From: JADGGM01 sp035277485
GTDB taxonomy: Bacteria; Gemmatimonadota; Gemmatimonadetes; Gemmatimonadales; Gemmatimonadaceae
Direction: 5' to 3'
Assembly (NCBI GenBank): GCA_035277485.1
Contig: DATEKK010000059.1
Span: 1 to 5,931 of the forward strand
DNA: 5,931 bases
In this document: positions 1 to 5,931 of the stretch, in pieces
Numbering within the stretch: position 1 is the stretch's first letter
How the letters are laid out: every line of letters begins with the position of its first letter
Program-made: the position numbers and the translations under genes
The notes under the pieces: model-generated
What the model saw: only the letters and a program-made list of their open reading frames with translations
Told to the model about the DNA's origin: nothing
The model's database searches: none

Positions 1-2505
1 GGGGTCGATCCGCGCGGCGCGGCGCGCCGGCACGGCGCTCGCGAGCACGCTGACGATGGCGAGGACCAGTGCCACGACGACCACCACCACGGGGTCGTGC
101 GGCGACGTCCCGTACAGGAGCGACGCGACGAACTTGCCTAACGCAAGCGACGCCGCGATGCCCGCCGCGATCCCGATCAGCACCACGCGGACACCCTCGC
201 GGATCACGAGCGACACGATCTGGATGCCGCGCGCACCAACGGCCATGCGCACACCGATCTCGTGCGTTCGTTGACTAACGGAGTATGCGCGCACGCTGTA
301 CATGCCGAGGGCCGCCACGATGAGCGCCAGCATGCCGAACGCGGAGAAGAGCGATGCGCCGAGGCGCCAGGGCGCAAGTTCGTTCTGCATGTTCGTCGCA
401 CTGGACTCGATCCACGGCGGCTCGGCGGTGGGCAATTCGTCGCGTATCATGCGACGCAGGACCGCGATCACAGCGCCCTGTCGTCCGGGGCTCACACGGA
501 CCAGCAGATAGCCGGGATGCGCGAACATGCCATCGCCATGCTGCTGGGAGTAAGGAGCGATCACGTTGGCGATCGGCTTTTGCACCAGGCCCATGACATG
601 GACATCCTGGACCACGCCGATCACACGCATGCAGGGCGCAGTGGCAAACGTCATCATCATGCATTCGCCAAGCGCATCATGCCCCGGCCAGAACGCCTTC
701 GCCGCCGTCTCATTGACAACGGCGACCGGTTCTGAGCCTGCGTTGTCGCTCTCGTTGAAGAACCGTCCCCGCACCAGGCGCGCACCGACGGTCCCGAAGT
801 AGTTTGGTGCCGCTGTAATGACCGTCGGCTCGACGCCGGACACGTTAGGCGCCTGCCGCCCACCGGCGAGATAAAAGGCCGACATGGCGAAGCCCTGCAT
901 TGGTGGCGACATCGCCAGCGCCGCGGATTCGACGCCCGGCACCCGGCGCACACGCGCCGCGACGCGCGACAACCCGCCGGTCACTTGTGCCATGTGGCTC
1001 CGATCGAAGTAATTCACGTAGTGGCCCCGCGGATCGGCGAAGTACACGGTCGCCGTCACGAGGCGATCGGCGTCGAATCCGACGTCGATGGCGCGGGCAC
1101 TGTTCAGGCTGCGCACGAAGAGGCCGGCTCCGACAAGCAGCACCACCGAGAGTGCCGCTTGCACCAGCACGAGCGCCGCACGAAACGTCGATTGGTCTAA
1201 CGTTGCGCCTGCGCGTGACCCAGACTTCAGTGCACTTGTCAGGTCCGGGCGACTGGCGCGCAACGCGGGGGTTAGGCCAGCCAGCAGTCCGCTGACGAGT
1301 GCGACGGACATCGAAAACGCCGCAATGCGCCAATCCAGTGTGGTGCTGCCTGCATCGCCCGGCGATAGCACCGCGTGACGCAGGGCCATCGCGCCCCACA
1401 CGCCCACGAGGAATGCCGCCGCACCCGCGATGAGCGCTAACACCGCGCCCTCCGTTAGGAGCTGCCCAATGAGTCGTGCGCGCGACACACCAAGCGCGAG
1501 ACGGACAGCGATTTCACGGCGCCGCCGATGCGCTCGCGAGAGAAGCAGGTTGGTAACGTTCGCGCATGCGATCAGAAGGACAATGAATGTGACGCCGGCG
1601 AGTCGCGTGGTAATGGCAACCTCACGGTCGGGCTGAATCGACGGTCCTCTCGCCTCCTGAATGGGGCCAAGCAGTAGCGTGGCCGTGTCCGGAGCGCGCG
1701 GCGCGTTTGCGATCTCGCCGCGGTCGAAGGCGATCGTGGCAGCGGATGCGAGCCACTCGTTGGACACGTGGGGCGACACACGCGACAACACACGGACCTG
1801 CGCAGGACTTCGCCAGCTTTCGTACCACGGCACATCCCCGATGCTCGGCGACGGAAACGTGGCTAACGGGAACCAGACGTCGACGGGAGTCAGGTCGATT
1901 CCCACAAAGCCCGGCTGCGTCACGCCGATGATCGTGTATCGCTGCCGAGCCATGGACACGACGCGCCCGATGATGTGTGGATCACCGCCAAAGCGGGCGT
2001 GCCAGAACGCATCGCTGATCACGGCGACCAACGCGCCATTACCCATGCGATCGTCATCGGAGCCGAACAGGCGGCCGAGCCGAGTGTGTGCGCCGAGCAC
2101 CGGCAGGAAATTGGCGCTCGCGTACACCCCGGAGGCAGGGGGCGCATCATCACCCACGCGAACCGAGTCGGGCGCGGTATACGCGGCGGTTTGTGCGCCC
2201 GCGGCGAGTGCTTGCCTAACAACCTGGTACTGTGGGTAGCCGAAGCGATCGCCGATCGACAGGACGGACGCGAACGTGTGGTCCGTCCGTTCATACACGC
2301 GACGCAATGATCCCGGATCCGTGACTCCCGCTGGATTCTGCAGGAACAGCCGGTCGGCAAGTGAAAACAGTGCCGCATTCGCCCCCACGCCGAGCGCGAG
2401 CGTGGCAACCACCGTGGCGGCGAAGCCAGGCGAGCGACGAAGGCTTCGCAGCGCATATGCAACGTCTTGTCGCAGATGGTCGGCGAACGTGGCAATGCGT
2501 AGCAT
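1..2505 (-). CDS. ADOP-family MacB/FtsX-like ABC transporter permease (3' end cut by window edge)
   Basis: The minus strand is open for 835 codons from ATG 2505 to the window edge with no stop. The protein is an inner-membrane permease of the duplicated FtsX/MacB type often annotated as ADOP. Visible order: an N-terminal amphipathic stretch with LRSLRRSPGF (about 20-28); a first membrane helix with LALGVGANAALFS (36-48); a periplasmic MacB-like core (about 55-300); three helices (about 305-327, 352-378, 394-420) with REIAVRLALGVSRARLI between; then a second half with one helix (446-465), a second periplasmic core (about 475-715, containing AVVNETAAKAFWPG) and three helices (720-742, 770-797, 808-830) with HEIGVRMAVGARGIQIV. 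The final visible residues, PARRAARIDP, are the usual C-terminal signature, so only about ten residues should be missing. Such permeases work with a separate MacB-like ATPase in export of unknown substrates; no ATPase gene is in the window. GGAGG at 2510-2514 supports the start. Confidence 0.95.
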   Translation of the reverse strand, partial: MLRIATFADHLRQDVAYALRSLRRSPGFAATVVATLALGVGANAALFSLADRLFLQNPAGVTDPGSLRRVYERTDHTFASVLSIGDRFGYPQYQVVRQALAAGAQTAAYTAPDSVRVGDDAPPASGVYASANFLPVLGAHTRLGRLFGSDDDRMGNGALVAVISDAFWHARFGGDPHIIGRVVSMARQRYTIIGVTQPGFVGIDLTPVDVWFPLATFPSPSIGDVPWYESWRSPAQVRVLSRVSPHVSNEWLASAATIAFDRGEIANAPRAPDTATLLLGPIQEARGPSIQPDREVAITTRLAGVTFIVLLIACANVTNLLLSRAHRRRREIAVRLALGVSRARLIGQLLTEGAVLALIAGAAAFLVGVWGAMALRHAVLSPGDAGSTTLDWRIAAFSMSVALVSGLLAGLTPALRASRPDLTSALKSGSRAGATLDQSTFRAALVLVQAALSVVLLVGAGLFVRSLNSARAIDVGFDADRLVTATVYFADPRGHYVNYFDRSHMAQVTGGLSRVAARVRRVPGVESAALAMSPPMQGFAMSAFYLAGGRQAPNVSGVEPTVITAAPNYFGTVGARLVRGRFFNESDNAGSEPVAVVNETAAKAFWPGHDALGECMMMTFATAPCMRVIGVVQDVHVMGLVQKPIANVIAPYSQQHGDGMFAHPGYLLVRVSPGRQGAVIAVLRRMIRDELPTAEPPWIESSATNMQNELAPWRLGASLFSAFGMLALIVAALGMYSVRAYSVSQRTHEIGVRMAVGARGIQIVSLVIREGVRVVLIGIAAGIAASLALGKFVASLLYGTSPHDPVVVVVVALVLAIVSVLASAVPARRAARIDP

Positions 2506-2514
2506 CTCTCCTCC
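2506..2514 (-). promoter_or_regulatory. Shine-Dalgarno site of the ADOP permease
   Basis: Read on the minus strand, GGAGGAGAG lies immediately before ATG 2505. The core GGAGG (2514 to 2510) is 4 bases from the start, slightly close but very strong. It fixes this ATG as the start, and the protein from here begins with the usual family N-terminus. Confidence 0.75.
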
Positions 2515-2730
2515 GCGCCGCGACTCCGGTCGTTGGGCCGCAGGTCTCTTCGGATGCATGTGCCGGAGCCTGTGTTAGAGAATTGTGTGCGGCCCGCCGG
2601 ATGCGCAAGAGGCGCGGGGCGAATGCCTTACGGAACGTGCCCAACGGATGGTCGCCGGCGGCTGGAACCTCGCCCGTGCACGCGCAATTCGTCAGGTAGC
2701 GCCGTTCATGACCGTTGTCACGTTTGAAAC

Positions 2731-2741
2731 GAGGGATGGAG
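2731..2741 (+). promoter_or_regulatory. Shine-Dalgarno site of the secreted PGTP-tail protein
   Basis: GAGGGATGGAG precedes ATG 2743. GAGGGA (2731-2736) sits 6 bases upstream, an ideal distance. It supports this start, which also yields a well-formed signal peptide. Confidence 0.7.
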
Positions 2742-2742
2742 C

Positions 2743-3609
2743 ATGCGCAGAGCGTTCGCAGTGCAAGCGATGCTGTTGGCCGTCGGATCCACCGCGCACG
2801 CACAACGTGCCGCGTCAGTCGCCGCCGATCCGATCGCGCCGCCGGGCGCCGATTCGTCCATTACCGTGCCCGCGGGCACGCACATCTTCGCCCAACTCCA
2901 GCGACCCCTTTCGACGCGAACGGCCAAGGCCGGCGACAGCGTCTACCTGCAGGTGACGTTTCCCGTCACGGTCGGGAACGCCGTGATGGTTCCAGCCGGC
3001 ACCTACGTGCTGGCCATCATCGACACCGTGTCGCGCGTCGGCTGGATCCATCGCAGTCTCGCGTTCCAGTTGCACGTCGTGTCGATGGTCTTTACGAACG
3101 GCTACGTCGCAACGGTTCGCGAGCCGGCGCACGCGCAACCTCGCGATCCGAGTGAGTTAGGCCCGGGGCAGCGTCCGGCTGCACTCATGGTGGCCAGTGG
3201 AGTCGCGCCCGTCGCCGGCCTCGCGATCGGGGCAATCACGGGCGGAAAGGACGGCGCTCTGTTAGGCGGTTCGATCGGGAGCGCCGTCGGTTTCGTGACG
3301 CTCCTCGTCGCCGCAGCGCACAGCGGCGAGTATGATCTGGGCCCCGGCTTCCCGCTGGAGCTCCGCTCCCAAGGCCCGATCGTGCTCGACGCAACGCGCA
3401 CCGCGGAGGCCGCGCGAATGCCATCGCGGGTGCAGCATCACGAGAACACGAGCTGCTACACGCCGGGCACACCCGGGACGCCGGACATCACCATTCCGGG
3501 AACGCCGGGCACACCGCCGGTGGGTGACATGCCCGGCACGCCCGACACGCCGCCCACGGTCATCCCCGGCACGCCGGGAACGCCGGGCTACTGGCACCCC
3601 TGTCCCTGA
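2743..3609 (+). CDS. Secreted protein with VPAGT motifs, glycine-rich hydrophobic stretch and Cys-bracketed PGTP-repeat tail
   Basis: This is a 288-residue protein of unknown function. Residues 1-20 form a Sec signal peptide (MRR start, hydrophobic core, cleavage after AHA), which would leave Gln21 at the mature N-terminus. Two TVPAGT/MVPAGT motifs (41-46, 82-87) flank RPLSTRTAKAGDSVYLQVTF (54-73). This arrangement is familiar from exported proteins of Acidobacteriota and relatives with no established role. Residues about 147-192 are hydrophobic and glycine-rich (AGLAIGAITGG, GALLGGSIGSAVG), like a glycine zipper, and may associate with membrane. PGFPLELRSQGPIVLD (201-216) resembles a closing beta element of the same family. 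The tail (241-288) carries four PGTP-type units. The only cysteines, 238 and 287, bracket it, so a disulfide is likely. The gene diverges from the permease and converges with the acetyltransferase, so it appears to be transcribed alone. Location in periplasm or outer envelope is inferred. Confidence 0.88.
   Translation: MRRAFAVQAMLLAVGSTAHAQRAASVAADPIAPPGADSSITVPAGTHIFAQLQRPLSTRTAKAGDSVYLQVTFPVTVGNAVMVPAGTYVLAIIDTVSRVGWIHRSLAFQLHVVSMVFTNGYVATVREPAHAQPRDPSELGPGQRPAALMVASGVAPVAGLAIGAITGGKDGALLGGSIGSAVGFVTLLVAAAHSGEYDLGPGFPLELRSQGPIVLDATRTAEAARMPSRVQHHENTSCYTPGTPGTPDITIPGTPGTPPVGDMPGTPDTPPTVIPGTPGTPGYWHPCP
3463..3606 (+). repeat. Four degenerate PGTP-coding tandem units
   Basis: The end of the secreted-protein gene is built of four units of 33, 36, 33 and 42 bases (3463-3495, 3496-3531, 3532-3564, 3565-3606). 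Each begins CC(G/C)GGxACxCC. They encode PGTPGTPDITI, PGTPGTPPVGDM, PGTPDTPPTVI and PGTPGTPGYWHPCP. The units stay in frame and differ at both synonymous and coding positions, so the amino-acid pattern appears to be maintained rather than recently copied. Confidence 0.85.
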
Positions 3610-3622
3610 GCGGCCCGTTCCG

Positions 3623-4120
3623 TTAGGCGAGCCCGCGGAGCATCTCGAGCTCGACCACGGACGCGTCGTTCGGATACGGTTCCGTTCGGCCGGTTCCGGC
3701 AAAGCCTAACTGCTCGTAAAACGCGATGGCGGCCGCGTTGCTCGACGTGACCATCAAGCGCATCTGCTTCACGTGGTGCGCACGCGCCCACACCATCACC
3801 TCATCGACCAGCTGCCGCGCAATCCCCTGCCGGCGATGCGTCGGAGCGGTCCACATCGAGACGAGCGTCGCCGACGCCGCATCATCGTCATCCAGGAACG
3901 ATCCCACGATGCCGCAACCGATCCCGTCGTCGATCGCGAGAAACCCGATGCCGCGTTCACCGTTCCACCGCATGGCGCGTCGAGTCCACTCGGCGTCGCT
4001 CAGCTCGCTCTCTTTCGCGTACGTCGAGCCGAACGCGCTCGGCGTGTCGAGCAGGGCGCGCAGTCGGACATCCTTGAACGTCGACACGTTGCCTGGCGTG
4101 ACGCGCGCAATGACGATCAC
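3623..4120 (-). CDS. GNAT-family N-acetyltransferase
   Basis: The product (165 residues from GTG 4120) is a cytoplasmic acetyl-CoA-dependent acetyltransferase of the GNAT fold; its substrate cannot be told from sequence. The N-terminus IARVTPGNVSTFKDVRLRAL followed by DTPSAFGSTY matches the usual opening of this family. VSMWTAPTHRRQGIARQLV (87-105) holds beta-4 and motif A, with RRQGIA as the acetyl-CoA pyrophosphate-binding loop. NAAAIAFYEQLGF (128-140) is motif B, and SVVELEMLRGL closes the fold. An ATG at 4177 is also in frame but would overlap the upstream cyclase by 61 bases and add a Pro/Arg-rich, unfamily-like extension. The GTG at 4120 overlaps the cyclase stop as GTGA, a typical translational-coupling junction, so I prefer it although no clear Shine-Dalgarno site precedes it. 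The TAA stop lies inside a GTTAGGC motif, 13 bp from the convergent gene's stop. Confidence 0.92.
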   Translation of the reverse strand: MIVIARVTPGNVSTFKDVRLRALLDTPSAFGSTYAKESELSDAEWTRRAMRWNGERGIGFLAIDDGIGCGIVGSFLDDDDAASATLVSMWTAPTHRRQGIARQLVDEVMVWARAHHVKQMRLMVTSSNAAAIAFYEQLGFAGTGRTEPYPNDASVVELEMLRGLA

Positions 4121-4905
4121 CGGCCGGCACCGCCGGCTGGCACCGGGTGCAGCCTGACCTGAAAGAGGACGGGCCATTGTTTGCCCGTCAACAACAGTTG
4201 CTGGCCGTCCGGCGCGATCGCGATTCCGTTCATCACGTCGGCCGACACCGGCCGATCGGGATAGAGGTCACCGAAATCGATCGCCTCACGCGCCACGCCG
4301 GTCGAGGGATCGATGCGCATCACCCAATTGGTGCGATACACGTTGGCGAGAACCTCGCCGCGCACGTACTCCAGTTCGTTCAACTGCTGGAGCGGCGTAT
4401 CGTGATACCGCACGTGAAGCACGCGCTGCAATTGAAAGTCAGGCGAATACACGCGCAGCGAATCCGATCCGTCGCTCATGATCAGGTTGGTGCCGTCTGT
4501 CGTGAGGCCCCAGCCTTCGCCCGCGTAGTGAAACGAATCGTCGGGTGTGAGCGTGGCCGGATCATAGGTATACGCCACGCTGTCCTTCCACGTGAGCTGG
4601 TAGAGGCGGCCCTTGAGCAGCGTTAGGCCTTCCCCGAACCGGTTGGCGGCGAGCGCCCGCGACGCGAGCACGCGACCGGTCTTGAGATCGACGCGCCGCA
4701 CATCCGACCCCGCGTTGAGTCCCGTGCTCTCGAACAGCACGCCGTCGCCCCACACGAGACCCTCGGTGTATGCGCCCGGGTCGTGCGGGTACCGCGCAGT
4801 CACGTCGTAGCGGGCCGTGTGCGTACCCTCGCCGCCACGGCAGGCCGCTAGCGCGAAGATCGTCACCAGCGTTGCACACGCGGCGATCAGGCGTCGCACG
4901 AGCAT
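4117..4905 (-). CDS. Glutaminyl-peptide cyclotransferase (plant-type glutamine cyclase), predicted lipoprotein
   Basis: This enzyme converts N-terminal Gln of peptides to pyroglutamate with release of ammonia. It belongs to the plant-type beta-propeller cyclases, like the papaya enzyme, not the mammalian zinc type. From ATG 4905 the protein has 262 residues: a lipoprotein signal MLVRRLIAACATLVTIFA with lipobox LAAC (Cys22), then nearly every family motif in order: YTEGLVW (46-52), FESTG (58-62), RFGEGL (89-94), QLTWKD (103-108), EGWGLTTDG (130-138), SDGSDSL (144-150), LNELE (175-179), ANVYRT (187-192), NGIA (226-229) and TGKQWP (240-245). It should be anchored on the periplasmic side of a membrane. 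A GTG at 4950 is in frame, 6 bases after the protease stop, but would put acidic residues ahead of the signal peptide; GAGGGG (4953-4958) is only 2 bases from it. The start is therefore less sure than the identity. It overlaps the acetyltransferase by 4 bases. Confidence 0.95.
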   Translation of the reverse strand: MLVRRLIAACATLVTIFALAACRGGEGTHTARYDVTARYPHDPGAYTEGLVWGDGVLFESTGLNAGSDVRRVDLKTGRVLASRALAANRFGEGLTLLKGRLYQLTWKDSVAYTYDPATLTPDDSFHYAGEGWGLTTDGTNLIMSDGSDSLRVYSPDFQLQRVLHVRYHDTPLQQLNELEYVRGEVLANVYRTNWVMRIDPSTGVAREAIDFGDLYPDRPVSADVMNGIAIAPDGQQLLLTGKQWPVLFQVRLHPVPAGGAGR

Positions 4906-4956
4906 GAGACGAAACCGACCCTCGACCTCACTGTGCGGTTCATGCTCCACGTCCCC

Positions 4957-5664
4957 TCAAATGATACCGTGTGCGAGACTGGCTAACGGAAGGGCGTCCA
5001 TGACGATGTGCGCGAAGACCACCGGCCAGAGCCTGCCGGTGCGCAGGTAGTAGATCGAGAAGAGAACGCCGAGGGGTAAGATAAACACGAACGCCAAAGG
5101 CCCTTGATACAGGTGCACGAGGACGCGCACTGCGACGCTCACGAAGAGTGCGCCCGTCCAGCCCGATCGTCGCAATGCATTAGCAAGATACCCAAGATAG
5201 AGCGACTCCTCGAACACCGGATTGAGAAGGAGGGCGCCCATCAGTGCGAGCCAGGAAACGCTCCCGGCCGGATGCAGGTCGTCCATTCGTGCCGCCATCG
5301 GCATCGACAGCAGCCGGACGAGAAGCGTGGCAACCACGGCCGCAACGTATGCGCCTAACAGGAGCGCGACGCCTCGCGGGATATCCCACCACTGGTAGGA
5401 CTGTGTCATCACCTGCATCGTCCATCCACGGCGGTGCAGCCGCGGAAGCCACACGCACGCGACGACCACCTGGAACGCGAATAGAGTCCAGAGCCGCGCG
5501 TCGGAGAAATACAAGGGGTTGAAAGCCGTTCCGGTCGCGCCACGCAGTGCCTGCATACCGACCAGCGGGACCACGACGGAACCGGTCACGAGCAGCATGT
5601 CGCGCCGGCTCGTGACGGGCGGGTCCGGCAGTGTCAGTTGAGCAGTAGCAACGGAGGATGTCAC
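4957..5664 (-). CDS. CPBP-family intramembrane protease homologue (CAAX/Abi type) with an altered first motif
   Basis: This is a 235-residue polytopic membrane protein with helices at about 23-40, 57-75, 97-119, 136-150, 170-184, 188-207 and 212-230. It matches the CPBP (CAAX protease and bacteriocin-processing) family, whose active site is built of glutamates and histidines in the membrane. Visible motifs: NPVFEESLYLGYLANALRR with the Glu pair 152-153; RVLVHLYQG with His184; and FAHIVMDAL with His219 and Asp223. The family's usual Arg in EExxxR is replaced (EESLYL), and the usual Phe four residues before the first His is Arg180. The Glu/His residues remain, so activity is possible but unproven. 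The start is GTG 5664 with no obvious Shine-Dalgarno site; ATG 5598 is an alternative that would drop a 22-residue soluble N-terminus. The stop is 51 bases before the preferred cyclase start, consistent with one operon. Substrate unknown. Confidence 0.87.
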   Translation of the reverse strand: MTSSVATAQLTLPDPPVTSRRDMLLVTGSVVVPLVGMQALRGATGTAFNPLYFSDARLWTLFAFQVVVACVWLPRLHRRGWTMQVMTQSYQWWDIPRGVALLLGAYVAAVVATLLVRLLSMPMAARMDDLHPAGSVSWLALMGALLLNPVFEESLYLGYLANALRRSGWTGALFVSVAVRVLVHLYQGPLAFVFILPLGVLFSIYYLRTGRLWPVVFAHIVMDALPLASLAHGII

Positions 5665-5712
5665 GTGGCGAAGAACTTGCGCCGCCGATACAAAGAATAC
5701 AATGGGCTAGCG

Positions 5713-5931
5713 TTAGTCTGCCAGCGTGGAATACACGACGCGCCCTCCCACCACCGTCATCTGCACCTTCGCCTCGCGAATCTGCTCGGGCGGAATCTTC
5801 GTGAGATCCCGGTCGATGAGCACGAAATCCGCGAGCTTGCCTTTGACTAACGATCCCTTCCGCTTGTCGTCGAACGACGCGTACGCGGCGCCGGTGGTGT
5901 ACGCCCGCAGCGCCTCCTCCACCGTGATCTT
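5713..5931 (-). CDS. Amidohydrolase, YtcJ-like, C-terminal fragment (5' part beyond window)
   Basis: Only the last 72 codons and the TAA stop are present; the gene continues past the right edge. The visible protein opens with KITVEEALRAYTTGAAYA and runs through a GSLVKGKLADFVLID segment to VQMTVVGGRVVY. This is the C-terminal part of metal-dependent amidohydrolases of the YtcJ group: the last barrel helix, then the strands of the small beta-sandwich that recombines with the N-terminus. The metal-binding residues lie in the missing part, so activity cannot be judged, and substrates of this group are mostly unknown. The stop is 48 bases upstream of the protease homologue on the same strand, so cotranscription is possible. 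The TAA stop sits in a GACTAAC motif (GTTAGTC on the plus strand). Confidence 0.88.
   Translation of the reverse strand, partial: KITVEEALRAYTTGAAYASFDDKRKGSLVKGKLADFVLIDRDLTKIPPEQIREAKVQMTVVGGRVVYSTLAD

Larger units (their letters stand above)
2506..2742. promoter_or_regulatory. Divergent intergenic region, presumed to hold both promoters
   Basis: These 237 bp separate two divergently transcribed genes, so both promoters should lie here. I cannot pick out a convincing -10/-35 pair on either strand. Near the plus-strand gene there is TTGTCA at 2715-2720 with no good -10 partner. A slightly AT-richer patch containing GTTAGAGAATTGTG (2574-2587) is the most promoter-like spot. Open frames crossing the region lack family resemblance and look like GC-driven shadows. 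Confidence 0.4.
136..5851. repeat. Dispersed GTTAG/CTAAC motif, mostly as GTTAGGC/GCCTAAC
   Basis: By eye I find ten copies of the heptamer GTTAGGC or its complement. On the plus strand GTTAGGC starts at 844, 1271, 3156, 3261, 3622 and 4622; GCCTAAC starts at 136, 2214, 3704 and 5353. Shorter relatives (GTTAG or CTAAC with other flanks) lie at 273, 1195, 1437, 1454, 1863, 2574, 4983, 5712 and 5845. They fall in every gene except that the cyclase has only one, in both orientations and in different codon phases. No function is known to me. Confidence 0.75.

Noticed and set aside
14..32. Dense GCGC palindromic run near the left edge
   Set aside because: It encodes the PARRAAR segment at the permease C-terminus in GC-rich codons; composition explains it.
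262..735. A 157-codon plus-strand open frame, and others at 1661-2239 (192 codons) and 900-1295, antisense to the permease
   Set aside because: They are His/Arg/Ala/Thr-rich, have no family resemblance or ribosome site, and lie fully opposite a clear permease gene. They are typical GC-driven shadows.
2291..2803. Minus-strand open frame of 170 codons crossing the divergent intergenic region
   Set aside because: It overlaps the well-supported permease N-terminus in another frame and the start of the secreted-protein gene, and its Arg/Ala/Cys/His-rich sequence resembles nothing.
3590..3640. Bidirectional terminator between the convergent stops
   Set aside because: Only 13 bp separate the stops and I find no stable hairpin followed by a T-run in either direction.
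5688..5705. AT-rich patch before the protease homologue (minus strand TTGTATTCTTTGTAT) as a promoter
   Set aside because: The -10-like hexamers TATTCT and TTGTAT have no matching -35 at proper spacing, so I do not call it, though it is the most AT-rich spot in the operon and an internal promoter is possible.
1..5931. CRISPR, tRNA, rRNA, insertion sequence or phage signatures
   Set aside because: No regularly spaced direct repeats, cloverleaf-type sequences, transposase motifs or terminal inverted repeats were seen; the only tandem repeat is the coding PGTP tail.

Overview
The window is GC-rich DNA packed with genes. Its gene content and codon usage suggest a soil-type member of Gemmatimonadota or, less likely, Acidobacteriota. 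The clues are an ADOP-type MacB/FtsX permease, a secreted VPAGT-type protein with a PGTP-repeat tail, a plant-type glutaminyl cyclase, and a striking excess of the heptamer GTTAGGC/GCCTAAC. This placement is inference; there is no rRNA or other marker gene to confirm it.

Layout from left to right: (1) 1-2505, minus strand: a large ABC-transporter permease whose last few residues run off the left edge. (2) 2506-2742: a divergent intergenic region of 237 bp carrying Shine-Dalgarno sites for both flanking genes and no recognisable gene. (3) 2743-3609, plus strand: an exported protein with a signal peptide, a glycine-rich hydrophobic stretch and a cysteine-bracketed PGTP-repeat tail. (4) 3623-5931, minus strand: four codirectional genes. 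In transcription order these are the C-terminus of a YtcJ-like amidohydrolase (cut by the right edge), a CPBP-family intramembrane protease homologue, a lipoprotein glutaminyl-peptide cyclotransferase and a GNAT acetyltransferase. The last two overlap by 4 bases (GTGA). Genes 3 and 4 converge with only 13 bp between their stops.

The protease homologue, cyclase and acetyltransferase are close enough to be cotranscribed, and all are of kinds that can act on peptides or small molecules. The secreted protein encoded opposite them is predicted to expose an N-terminal Gln after signal-peptide cleavage, which is exactly what the cyclase would convert to pyroglutamate. That link is a hypothesis. I see no CRISPR array, tRNA, rRNA, insertion sequence, phage gene or convincing intrinsic terminator. 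The best candidates for something undescribed are the frame-independent GTTAGGC motif and the cysteine-bracketed PGTP tail.
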